From assembly GCA_023421675.1 (NCBI GenBank), contig JAEZTC010000001.1, positions 310,001 to 374,000 on the forward strand: DNA of 64,000 nucleotides, given 5' to 3'. The position numbers were made by a program, and so were the translations under genes. The stretch comes from Bacillota bacterium (GTDB taxonomy: Bacteria > Bacillota > Clostridia > Acetivibrionales > JANLFN01). How positions within the stretch are numbered: position 1 is the first letter of the stretch; each line of letters opens with the position of its first letter. The notes beneath the pieces were generated by a model. It was not told where the DNA came from, did no database searches, and saw nothing but the letters and a program-made list of their open reading frames with translations. Shown here in pieces: positions 1 to 7,457 of the stretch.

Positions 1-375
1 GGAACTGATTCTATTCTTTGCATGTATACTACTGATGCAACGGAAAAGAAAGATTTTTATACATTTAATGTTGTAGCAAATGAGTCTTCTGAAAAAGTAG
101 ATGTTAGCGGATTAGGCAAGCAGATGGAAGAGCAGTATAAAAATCAACTGCAGAATTTTAAAGTTTCATCTAATAAAGATACAAAGGTTTCAGGTTGTGA
201 TGGAGTAAGAATGGAATATACCGGTGAAATGTCAGGTTTAAAAATGAAATGCCTGACATTGGCATTTGCCAAGGACAAAAAAGCATTTGTAGTAACAGTC
301 TTTGGATCTGAAACCGGATATGATAAGAATGCTTCTGCACTAGAAAGTTTATTAAAAACAGTTTATGTTAAATAA
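1..375 (+). CDS. C-terminal part of a secreted/lipoprotein paralog (5' end outside window)
   Basis: The reading frame is open from the first base of the window, so the start and any signal peptide lie upstream. The visible 124 residues end with a pattern (a Lys-rich strand, a DKKAFVVTVFG-like strand, then a final LLKTVYVK) that matches the C-terminal half of the lipoprotein at 1023-1715, where the equivalents are DGKAFVFTFAG and LFKSVSFK. The two genes are therefore paralogs of the same PsbP-like exported domain family. Function is unknown. A strong hairpin terminator follows directly. Seen: frame, similarity to neighbour. Inferred: extracytoplasmic location, by analogy with the paralog. Confidence 0.75.
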   Translation, partial: GTDSILCMYTTDATEKKDFYTFNVVANESSEKVDVSGLGKQMEEQYKNQLQNFKVSSNKDTKVSGCDGVRMEYTGEMSGLKMKCLTLAFAKDKKAFVVTVFGSETGYDKNASALESLLKTVYVK

Positions 376-386
376 TGTTGAATTTA

Positions 387-423
387 AAAAAGATGGTTTG
401 TTTTTAAATGAACCATCTTTTTT
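387..423. terminator. Bidirectional rho-independent terminator
   Basis: Perfect 12-bp stem (387-398 with 411-422), 12-nt loop, then T-run on the + strand and a complementary A-run. It lies between two convergent genes and can serve both. Confidence 0.85.
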
Positions 424-443
424 AAAAGGTTTTCTTAAATAAC

Positions 444-824
444 TTATTCACTTTTCTTAAAATCCTTTTCTACATTTACCCCTACAACATTTACGTCAAC
501 TTCTGATACATTAAGGTCGGTCATATTCTCTACAGCCTCACGGACCCGGTCCTGAATCTTTTTCGCAACCATATGTATTTTACAGCCATACTCAACTATT
601 ATTGATACTTCAATAATAACTTCCTTTTCGCCTGATTGTACCTTAACACCTTTTCCAAGGTTTTTTCTGCCGAGTATGCTGGCTATGCCTTCAACAAAAC
701 CACCGCTTAAAGATGTAACGTTTTCTACGTCAGCGGCTGCAATTCCGGCAATTATTCCTATGACCTCATCTGAAATACGCACTTTGTCTTTTCTGACATT
801 ATTGTTGTTTACAACTTCAGACAT
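444..824 (-). CDS. Asp23/Gls24 family protein
   Basis: A 126-residue protein of the Asp23/Gls24 (DUF322) family, which in Firmicutes is linked to envelope stress and membrane-associated scaffolds. Family features visible are the early RISDEVIGIIAGIAAADVENV segment, in which the family's I-A-x-x-A-A pattern is clear, a Gly-rich middle, and the strand pair around VIIEVSIIVEYG followed by an amphipathic helix. The start is well placed: a GGGGGTGAT ribosome binding site lies a few bases upstream (about 831-838). It stands alone on the minus strand between two lipoprotein paralogs. No membrane segment is seen. The family assignment is firm; the physiological role in this organism is inferred only. 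Confidence 0.9.
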   Translation of the reverse strand: MSEVVNNNNVRKDKVRISDEVIGIIAGIAAADVENVTSLSGGFVEGIASILGRKNLGKGVKVQSGEKEVIIEVSIIVEYGCKIHMVAKKIQDRVREAVENMTDLNVSEVDVNVVGVNVEKDFKKSE

Positions 825-1022
825 GTTATCACCCCCAATATAAAATAATTATATCATTTGTATGGATTGGTTGGTATATTATTTTGACTATCACCAGCTA
901 CAATTGTTGAGAGCAAACTTTATTAATGATTTCGTAATATTTGGTGTTGTTTATTTAGCTGTATAATTATAAAATGTATATTGATAATGTGGTGTAGACA
1001 CACGTATAAGGAGGAGAAATTT

Positions 1023-1715
1023 TTGAAATTTAAGGGAAAAAAATTGGTATTGGTGTTATGTCTGGTTGTTGCATTTATGAGTGTAATGCTCACAGGCTGC
1101 GGATCAAGCAGCAGTTCATCTGTAGACAGTGCATCTTCGACAACAATTGAGGAAACTACAACCGACACAGCTGCAAGTACATCCGAAACAACAATGGATA
1201 AACCTGGTTTATTGGGTTCCGCAGCAACCAAATCTGAAAAAACGGATTCAGCACAACCCGCACCAGCAGGTACAAAAACTTTTGAAAATGCAAAGTATGG
1301 CATTAAATTTAATTATCCGGAAGCATGGACAATGACGGAAGGCTCCGGTTTATATGTTGTAATGTTTGCTGCAAATCAAACAGATCCAAAAAAAGTAGCT
1401 AGTTTAAATCTTATGGTGGAAGAAATTCCAAAGGGAATTACTTTGGATGACTATAACAAAACAGCTGAAGGTCAGTTAAAGAGCTCTATGCCAGGAGTTA
1501 AGCTTTTGAATACAAGTAATATATCTGTAGGAGACAATAAAGCTATAAGTATAGAATTTCTTGGTGAACAGCAGGGTGTTAAGTTGAGCTGCCTTTCAAC
1601 ATTCTTTGTAAGAGACGGCAAAGCATTTGTATTTACCTTTGCAGGTGTTGAAGATGGCTATGCAAGCGTACTTCCTGACGTTAAGAACTTGTTTAAATCA
1701 GTATCATTCAAATAA
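1023..1715 (+). CDS. Lipoprotein with PsbP-like domain
   Basis: A 230-residue exported lipoprotein. I place the start at TTG 1023 because AAGGAGGAG (about 1008-1016) lies just upstream and the next residues form a lysine-rich n-region, a hydrophobic core and a lipobox (LTGC). An upstream in-frame ATG at 981 would add residues before the signal peptide and has no good ribosome binding site. After the Cys come Ser/Thr-rich linker residues (about 25-75), then a globular domain beginning near FENAKYGIKFNYPEAW, a pattern typical of the PsbP/MOG1-like fold found in many bacterial lipoproteins. It is a paralog of the partial gene at the window start. Ligand and role are unknown. Confidence 0.85.
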   Translation: MKFKGKKLVLVLCLVVAFMSVMLTGCGSSSSSSVDSASSTTIEETTTDTAASTSETTMDKPGLLGSAATKSEKTDSAQPAPAGTKTFENAKYGIKFNYPEAWTMTEGSGLYVVMFAANQTDPKKVASLNLMVEEIPKGITLDDYNKTAEGQLKSSMPGVKLLNTSNISVGDNKAISIEFLGEQQGVKLSCLSTFFVRDGKAFVFTFAGVEDGYASVLPDVKNLFKSVSFK

Positions 1716-1732
1716 AGAGATAAGTTAGCTTT

Positions 1733-1760
1733 GAGGTGGCCTTTCAGGCCACCTTTTTTA
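1733..1760 (+). terminator. Rho-independent terminator
   Basis: 8-bp GC-rich stem AGGTGGCC / GGCCACCT (1734-1741, 1747-1754), 5-nt loop, then T7. Confidence 0.9.
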
Positions 1761-1847
1761 ATTTTGTAAAAAATAATAACATATTTCTCCTGAATGCCGC
1801 AGAAAATATATCTATATTAATTCTTGTAAATGCTGAAAGGAGATTAA

Positions 1848-3344
1848 ATGAAAATACTGCTTGTCTATCCATCATATCCAAAAACTTACTGGAGTTTTTA
1901 CTATGCACTGAAATTTATATCTAAAAAAGCTAGTTTCCCTCCGCTTGGTCTTATGACTATTGCAGGGATGCTTCCTGATGAATGGGAAAAAAGGCTTATA
2001 GATATGAACGTAGATACTTTAAGGGAGAAAGATATTTTATGGGCTGACTACGTTTTTATAAGTGCTATGGCAATACAGACCGAATCAGCTGTAAAGGTTA
2101 TAGAACAGTGTAAGAGTTTAGGTAAAAAAGTCGCTGCCGGCGGACCGTTGTTTACATGTGAGTACGAAAAATTCGATGCTGTTGATTATTTGGTTTTAAA
2201 TGAAGGTGAGATAACACTTACCCAATTTATAAAGGATTTAAAAAATGGACAGCCAAGGCATATTTATACTTCGGATGAGTGGGCTGACCTCGAAAAGGCA
2301 CCTGTACCCTTATGGAACTTAATAAAAATAAACAAGTATGCAACTATGAGCATCCAATATTCGAGAGGCTGCCCCTTCAATTGTGACTTTTGCAATATCA
2401 CCTCTCTTTATGGACATAAGCCTAGAACAAAAAGTAAAACTCAGCTGATTGAAGAACTTGATGCATTGTATAAGACCGGCTGGAGAGGTGGTGTGTTTTT
2501 TGTTGACGACAACTTTATAGGTAATAAGAGAAAGCTTAAGGAAGAAATACTTCCTGCTATTATTAATTGGATGAACAAAAGGAAGTATCCGTTTTCTTTT
2601 ATGACCGAAGCAAGCATTAATCTTTCAGATGATGAGGAATTGATGCACCTGATGGTCCAAGCTGGTTTCCATACAGTATTTATTGGGATCGAAACTACTA
2701 ATGAAGATAGTCTTTTGGAATGCAACAAACTCCAGAATAAAGACCGAGACCTGGTAGCTTGCGTCAAGAAAATTCAAAAATCCGGGCTTCAGGTGCAGGG
2801 AGGTTTTATTGTCGGGTTTGATAGCGATAACATCAGGGTCTTTGATAAACTGGTGGTTTTTATACAGGAAAGCGGTATTGCAGCAGCAATGGTAGGGCTG
2901 CTTAATGCTCCAAAAGGCACAAATCTGCATAAGAGGCTTTCTGAAGAAGGAAGACTGTTAAATGAAATTTCCGGTGACAATACGGATTTTACCATGAATT
3001 TTATTCCAAAAATGAATTATGAAACACTCATTAAAGGCTATAAAAAAATAGTTGATACCATCTATTCACCAAGCTATTATTACAATCGAGTGAAGGTGTT
3101 TCTCAAGGAATATTCACCTTATAGGCTTAATATAAAGCATTTTCGATTAAACTATATAACTGCGTTTTTCAAATCAATATTCAGGCTTGGTATTATTGGT
3201 ATTGAAAGACAATACTATTGGAAACTGTTTTTTTGGACCTTGTTTAGAAGGCCTCGTGCATTTGGAATGGCTTTAACATTATCCATTTATGGCTTCCATT
3301 TTAGAAAAATTTATGAGGATAGTCTTGTACCTACAAAATCTTAG
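1848..3344 (+). CDS. B12-binding domain radical SAM protein
   Basis: A 498-residue protein with the two-domain layout of class B (cobalamin-dependent) radical SAM enzymes. Residues about 1-130 form a B12-binding-like Rossmann domain starting ILLVYPSYPKTYWSF and containing GGPLFT; it lacks an obvious DxHxxG motif, as many members do. The radical SAM core starts near residue 165, with the 4Fe-4S cluster motif CPFNCDFC (CxxxCxxC) in YSRGCPFNCDFCN. The C-terminal part resembles the DUF4070 extension seen in BchE-like or P-methylase-like relatives and ends in hydrophobic and basic segments. Start ATG 1848 follows AAAGGAG with good spacing. It stands alone, so the substrate cannot be read from context; methylation or cyclisation of a lipid or hopanoid-like substrate is possible but unproven. 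Confidence 0.85.
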   Translation: MKILLVYPSYPKTYWSFYYALKFISKKASFPPLGLMTIAGMLPDEWEKRLIDMNVDTLREKDILWADYVFISAMAIQTESAVKVIEQCKSLGKKVAAGGPLFTCEYEKFDAVDYLVLNEGEITLTQFIKDLKNGQPRHIYTSDEWADLEKAPVPLWNLIKINKYATMSIQYSRGCPFNCDFCNITSLYGHKPRTKSKTQLIEELDALYKTGWRGGVFFVDDNFIGNKRKLKEEILPAIINWMNKRKYPFSFMTEASINLSDDEELMHLMVQAGFHTVFIGIETTNEDSLLECNKLQNKDRDLVACVKKIQKSGLQVQGGFIVGFDSDNIRVFDKLVVFIQESGIAAAMVGLLNAPKGTNLHKRLSEEGRLLNEISGDNTDFTMNFIPKMNYETLIKGYKKIVDTIYSPSYYYNRVKVFLKEYSPYRLNIKHFRLNYITAFFKSIFRLGIIGIERQYYWKLFFWTLFRRPRAFGMALTLSIYGFHFRKIYEDSLVPTKS

Positions 3345-3481
3345 ATATTTGGACAAAACAATACAAAATATTTTAAAATTCTTAAATATCTATAAGCTAT
3401 CATTTGCTAAATTTGAAATATTTGTGATAAAATAATATGCATCTATAGATGCGTATTTTCTTTTTTTCCGGGGGTAAAGTC

Positions 3482-5983
3482 ATGGGTGGCACTGTTCTGG
3501 TACTGGATGATGATAAGACAATTACCTTTACACTTTCCAATCTTATTAAAATTGTACTTAAATATGATGTAATAACCAGCAATGATCCTTATAGCGCACT
3601 TGAGTTGGAAGAATTGGCGAATAACAAAATTGATGTTATAATATCAGACTTTATCATGCCCGGTATGAACGGGCTTGAATTTTTGAGAAAAGCAAAAAGC
3701 AAATGTCCCGATGCAGTCATTATGATGATGACGGGTTATGCAGACAAGGATAATGCAATTAAAAGTATCAATGAACTTGATTTATACTATTACCTGGAAA
3801 AACCATGGGATAACAATACTTTTATAAAAGTTTTAAAAAACGGGATGGAGAAAAAACATCTTTCACAGGAACTGAAGGACAAGTATGCTCAGCTTGAGAA
3901 CTCTAATGCCGAGATAGAGCGTTTATATAAACTGCTTAAAAATGATTACCGTCAGGAACTGGGTAAAAATGAAGTTTTGTCCCAGCTTGTAGATTTTAAA
4001 ACAACAGCATTTAAAAATCTTTTGGATAATGCCAATCAGGGCTTTTTGACATTTGGTGACGATTTGCTGGTTGATGATGAATACAGCCTTGAATGTGTTA
4101 ACATTTTTGGAAGGGAAGTAAAGGGCCTAAGCTTTACCCAGCTTACAATACCGAATGATGACGAAGAAAGAGCTTTAGTTGAGGATGCACTTGTAAAAAT
4201 ACTCAGGGACCACACAGGAAATGAAAGTGAATTGCTTCTTCCTCTGCTTCCCGATAAGGTATGTATAAACGGTAAAACGATTCAAATCCGTTACAAGATT
4301 ATAAATGATGCTTATTATAAAACAGTTCAAAAGATTCTTGCCATTTTAACTGACTTATCGGAAAAAGATGCTCTTGTTGCAAGGCTTCAAAGTGAAAAAA
4401 GCAGTTTGAATATGATTGTAAAAGTAGTTACCAATTACAATGATTTTAATGAGTCAATCAATGACTGCAGGTATTTTGTAAACATAGGACTTGATCAGAT
4501 ACTTAATGGCGGTAAGGATTTCAAGGAAACGTGTGCTGAAGTTTTCCGTAAGATACACACCTTAAAAGGTGATTTTGGAATTTATTATATGCAGAACACG
4601 GTTAATTACCTGCATTCAATGGAAGATAACCTTTTTAATATATTACGCAATGCAGAGAATAAATCAAACGAGCTGAATAACTATTGCAAAGGCTTGAGGA
4701 TAATGGAACATGTTAACGAGGACCTAAGTTCACTCCAGAATGTTCTCCAGGATTACTATTACAAGCTTGAAAATACTGTTGCAATGGATAAATTCGGTCT
4801 GATGGAAGTAGAAGAAAAGATGCTGCAGATACTTTCACCATATGAGTGTATTCAGTTCCTGCCTTATATACAGCAATACAAGAATAGATCAATGAAGGAA
4901 ATGCTATCAATATATTCCGATTATATAACAGGCTTGTCAAACAGGCTGGGAAAGTTAGTACTCCCTTTGAATCTTGATGGTGATGATATCCTGGTAGACT
5001 GTGAAAAATTTAAGCCTTTTGTAAAATCTCTAGTTCATGTATTCAGGAATGCAGTCGACCATGGAATAGAAACTCCTGAGGAAAGGCTTGAACAAGGAAA
5101 AAATGCTGAAGGAAATATATATTGTAATGTTCATCATATGGACGGAAGTCTTATAATTAAGGTTTCTGATGATGGAGCGGGCATAAATGCAAACAAAATA
5201 AGACAAAAGGCTGTAGAAGCCGGTATTTACAGCGAGACAAAAGCATTTTCCCTTTCAGATGATGAAATTATAAGACTTGTATTTACCGATAACTTTTCTA
5301 CACGTGAAGGTGTTACCGAATTTTCAGGCCGTGGAATCGGATTGGCTGCAGTTAAAGAGGAAATCGGAAGGCTGGAGGGGACAGTCGCAGTTTCCACAAT
5401 TCCAGAGGTTGGGACAGAATTTGTTTTCACAATACCGTATGAAACTACGGGTTATACACTTGATGTTAATGCTAAGGATATGCTGGATTCAATTTCAAAG
5501 ACAGCAGTAAGGCATGTTGTGGAACAGACTGGCAGTAAATTGGTTTCGGAAAGCGGGTTATTTCTTGATAGAAAGAGTACACTGGAATTAAAAAAATATA
5601 ATGTATTTGTACATGTAAAAGGGGTTATGAACGGGACAATTGTATTTATATATGAAGAAGGAATAGCTCAAAAGATATTTGAAAGCTTTTGCTCTGACAT
5701 CCCGCATTCCACTAAAGATAATGATGAATTCTTTACTGAGTCGCTGATGGAATTTGCAAATATTGTAGCTGGAAACTCAATGAGTCTTTTCAGAGGAATG
5801 GAAGACCTTATGATATTGGAGAAGCCATTTATAATGAATTCAGTTGATAGTACAGTCAGGTACCCATCATTTTCTGTTTGGAGAAGGGACCTTGCTTTTG
5901 AAGAAGGCACTGTAAATTTAGGGTTCATACTATATGAGGATGTTCATTATACTGTTGATAATTATATAAAAACGAACGATTAA
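3482..5983 (+). CDS. Fusion signalling kinase: REC - PAS-like - HPt - CheA-type ATPase - CheX-like
   Basis: An 833-residue cytoplasmic protein. I take ATG 3482 (GGGGGT ribosome binding site) over ATG 3449. Domains in order: receiver about 4-120 with phospho-acceptor D56 in SDFIMPGMNG and the Lys of YLEKPW; coiled coil about 125-175; PAS-like region about 180-295 (NANQGFLTFGDD); HPt with H359 in HTLKG, the motif phosphorylated in CheA P1; then the CheA-type catalytic domain with N-box HVFRNAVDHGIE, DDGAGI and the GRGIGL ATP lid. Where CheA has CheW, this protein instead ends in about 170 residues resembling CheX/CheC, including E-x3-E-x2-N (ESLMEFANIVAGN) and a Pro 22 residues later. It probably autophosphorylates H359 and passes phosphate to its own receiver or to the response regulator at 6021, which follows by 37 bp. 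The CheX-like call is inference from the motif. Confidence 0.85.
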   Translation: MGGTVLVLDDDKTITFTLSNLIKIVLKYDVITSNDPYSALELEELANNKIDVIISDFIMPGMNGLEFLRKAKSKCPDAVIMMMTGYADKDNAIKSINELDLYYYLEKPWDNNTFIKVLKNGMEKKHLSQELKDKYAQLENSNAEIERLYKLLKNDYRQELGKNEVLSQLVDFKTTAFKNLLDNANQGFLTFGDDLLVDDEYSLECVNIFGREVKGLSFTQLTIPNDDEERALVEDALVKILRDHTGNESELLLPLLPDKVCINGKTIQIRYKIINDAYYKTVQKILAILTDLSEKDALVARLQSEKSSLNMIVKVVTNYNDFNESINDCRYFVNIGLDQILNGGKDFKETCAEVFRKIHTLKGDFGIYYMQNTVNYLHSMEDNLFNILRNAENKSNELNNYCKGLRIMEHVNEDLSSLQNVLQDYYYKLENTVAMDKFGLMEVEEKMLQILSPYECIQFLPYIQQYKNRSMKEMLSIYSDYITGLSNRLGKLVLPLNLDGDDILVDCEKFKPFVKSLVHVFRNAVDHGIETPEERLEQGKNAEGNIYCNVHHMDGSLIIKVSDDGAGINANKIRQKAVEAGIYSETKAFSLSDDEIIRLVFTDNFSTREGVTEFSGRGIGLAAVKEEIGRLEGTVAVSTIPEVGTEFVFTIPYETTGYTLDVNAKDMLDSISKTAVRHVVEQTGSKLVSESGLFLDRKSTLELKKYNVFVHVKGVMNGTIVFIYEEGIAQKIFESFCSDIPHSTKDNDEFFTESLMEFANIVAGNSMSLFRGMEDLMILEKPFIMNSVDSTVRYPSFSVWRRDLAFEEGTVNLGFILYEDVHYTVDNYIKTND

Positions 5984-6020
5984 TTGTCAGATTATTTGCT
6001 TATCTTTCAGGAGGGTGATT

Positions 6021-6731
6021 ATGGCTCGGATATTAGTGGTGGATGATGTTTCAGTGATGAGAAAGAAAATCGGTGTTATGCTTGTAGAAGCCGGACATAC
6101 AGTTGTTGCCGAAGCAGAAGACGGTGAACAGGCATTCAGGGAATACGAAAAATGCCAGCCTGATATAGTATTGATGGATATAACGATGCCGGTGCTTGAC
6201 GGAATTGGTGCTGTTAAAAAGATAATTCATAATTACCCAAAAGCAAAAATAATTATGGTAAGTGCACTTGCACAAAAGAGAATGGTATTGATGGCTCTGC
6301 AGAGCGGAGCAATGAATTACATTCTTAAGCCTGTAGAATATTCCAAGCTTGTAGAAACAATTCAGCGGGTTATGGTTGAAAACGCCCAGAACGCCGGAAC
6401 TGAAAAGATTTCAAAAAAAGCCGGTTATGTTCCTTCAGCAGATCAACCATTTTTTATTAACAATGATAAAGGTGTCTTTACAATAATGCTGTGTGAAAAC
6501 ATTTGCAAATTGAACTTAAAAGACCTTCCTGAGGCGGTATATGGGCTGCTTTTCATTAAACCCCTAAGTGTTACTTTTAACTTCGGAGAGCTTCAAACAG
6601 TAGATATTGAAGTAACAGACACCATAGCAAAGCTTTATGATGAAATAAAGAACGTTAAAGGAAAAGTTGAGATTGTTGCAAAGAATGACAAGCTTATAGA
6701 AAACATTAAGGTAAAAGTAGAAAGAAAGTGA
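6021..6731 (+). CDS. CheY-like response regulator with unknown C-terminal domain
   Basis: A 236-residue response regulator. The start is ATG 6021: CAGGAGGGTG precedes it by about six bases, while a GTG at 6015 lies inside that ribosome binding site. Residues 1-120 are a CheY-type receiver (LVVDDVSVMR, phospho-acceptor D53 in LMDITMPVLDG, ILKPVEYSKL with the conserved Lys). After a short linker with KKAGY, residues about 145-236 form an alpha/beta domain with strands FTIMLCE, SVTFNFGELQ and KVEIVAKND; this alternation recalls STAS anti-anti-sigma or phosphoacceptor domains, but no motif is decisive. It lacks a DNA-binding domain. Its position 37 bp behind the fusion kinase makes it the likely phosphorylation target. 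Confidence 0.85.
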   Translation: MARILVVDDVSVMRKKIGVMLVEAGHTVVAEAEDGEQAFREYEKCQPDIVLMDITMPVLDGIGAVKKIIHNYPKAKIIMVSALAQKRMVLMALQSGAMNYILKPVEYSKLVETIQRVMVENAQNAGTEKISKKAGYVPSADQPFFINNDKGVFTIMLCENICKLNLKDLPEAVYGLLFIKPLSVTFNFGELQTVDIEVTDTIAKLYDEIKNVKGKVEIVAKNDKLIENIKVKVERK

Positions 6732-6750
6732 TAAGCTAAACTGATTGATC

Positions 6751-6778
6751 AAAAACCTTATTAATTATAAGGTTTTTT
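6751..6778 (+). terminator. Rho-independent terminator
   Basis: Stem AAAACCTTA / TAAGGTTTT around a 7-nt loop, then T-rich tail. It closes the kinase/regulator operon. Confidence 0.75.
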
Positions 6779-6848
6779 ATTTTTGGATATGAATATAACC
6801 ACCTACAAAAAGTAAAACTAAGTAAAAAGGCAAAAAGGAGTGATCTAC

Positions 6849-7163
6849 TTGGCTTTACTTGGAAATCCGTTTGTGTTTGAAAGCCCAAAACAAATGAATA
6901 ATAATGAACTGATGCAGGCTCTGAGAGTGGATATTGCTGGTGAGCTTGAAGCAATAATAGGTTATGAAGCTCATGCAATGGCAACAGATGATGCAAGAGC
7001 AAAAAAGGTGCTCCAACATATTGCTGATGAGGAAAAACAGCATGTTGGAGAACTGCAGCAGTTACTTGATATACTTAATCCTCAGGAAGCCCAAAATATT
7101 CAAAAGGGCAGACAAAGTGTAAACCAACAGCAGCAATCAAATTTTCAGGCACCAATGCAATAA
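6849..7163 (+). CDS. Ferritin-like diiron protein (encapsulated-ferritin-like)
   Basis: A 104-residue helical protein. The start is probably TTG 6849: AAAAAGGAG (6832-6840) lies 8 bases upstream, whereas GTG 6840 overlaps that site. Two helices carry the metal-site pattern GELEAIIGYEAHAM and, about 30 residues later, IADEEKQHVGEL; this ELEA-x-x-x-Y ... DEEKxH arrangement is that of the small EncFtn family, in which two subunits form one ferroxidase site. The C-terminal 25 residues are Gln-rich (QQQQ) and look disordered; in true cargo ferritins a targeting peptide would sit there, but I see no encapsulin gene in this window. Role inferred: iron oxidation or storage, or peroxide handling. It may equally be annotated as a rubrerythrin-related protein. 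Confidence 0.75.
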   Translation: MALLGNPFVFESPKQMNNNELMQALRVDIAGELEAIIGYEAHAMATDDARAKKVLQHIADEEKQHVGELQQLLDILNPQEAQNIQKGRQSVNQQQQSNFQAPMQ

Positions 7164-7190
7164 AGCCGGGATAATCCCGGCTTTGCCTTT
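7162..7190. terminator. Bidirectional rho-independent terminator
   Basis: Perfect 10-bp stem AAAGCCGGGA / TCCCGGCTTT (7162-7171, 7175-7184) with a TAA loop. It lies between convergent genes and overlaps the last codon of the ferritin-like gene. Confidence 0.9.
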
Positions 7191-7405
7191 TATTGAAGGT
7201 TCTTTAATTCAGTTTCGTTAAGAGTATCGACTCTACTGTGTTCCAATACATTTTCTGCAGAACAGCTTTGCTGGTAATACCAAAATTTAACCTTATTTTC
7301 TATTTCTTCATCTGTACCGCTTAATTTTTCAGGGTAAACAGCAATGAGTTTTCCTGTCTGTTTATCTCTTAAGCCTATCCGATCTGCATTCTCGAATCTT
7401 CCCAT
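7190..7405 (-). CDS. Small conserved-type hypothetical protein
   Basis: A 71-residue, acidic and soluble protein with one Cys (QQSCSAENV), no membrane segment and no motif I recognise. The coding call rests on a good AAGGAG ribosome binding site about 9 bases before ATG, on the strong terminator right after it and on its position 52 bp downstream of the sensor kinase gene on the same strand, which suggests co-transcription. Aromatic residues cluster in VKFWYYQQ. Function cannot be given. Confidence 0.7.
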   Translation of the reverse strand: MGRFENADRIGLRDKQTGKLIAVYPEKLSGTDEEIENKVKFWYYQQSCSAENVLEHSRVDTLNETELKNLQ

Positions 7406-7457
7406 GTTACCACTCCTTTATATAATCTAAAGTTATAGTTACATGTATAAGGCATTT

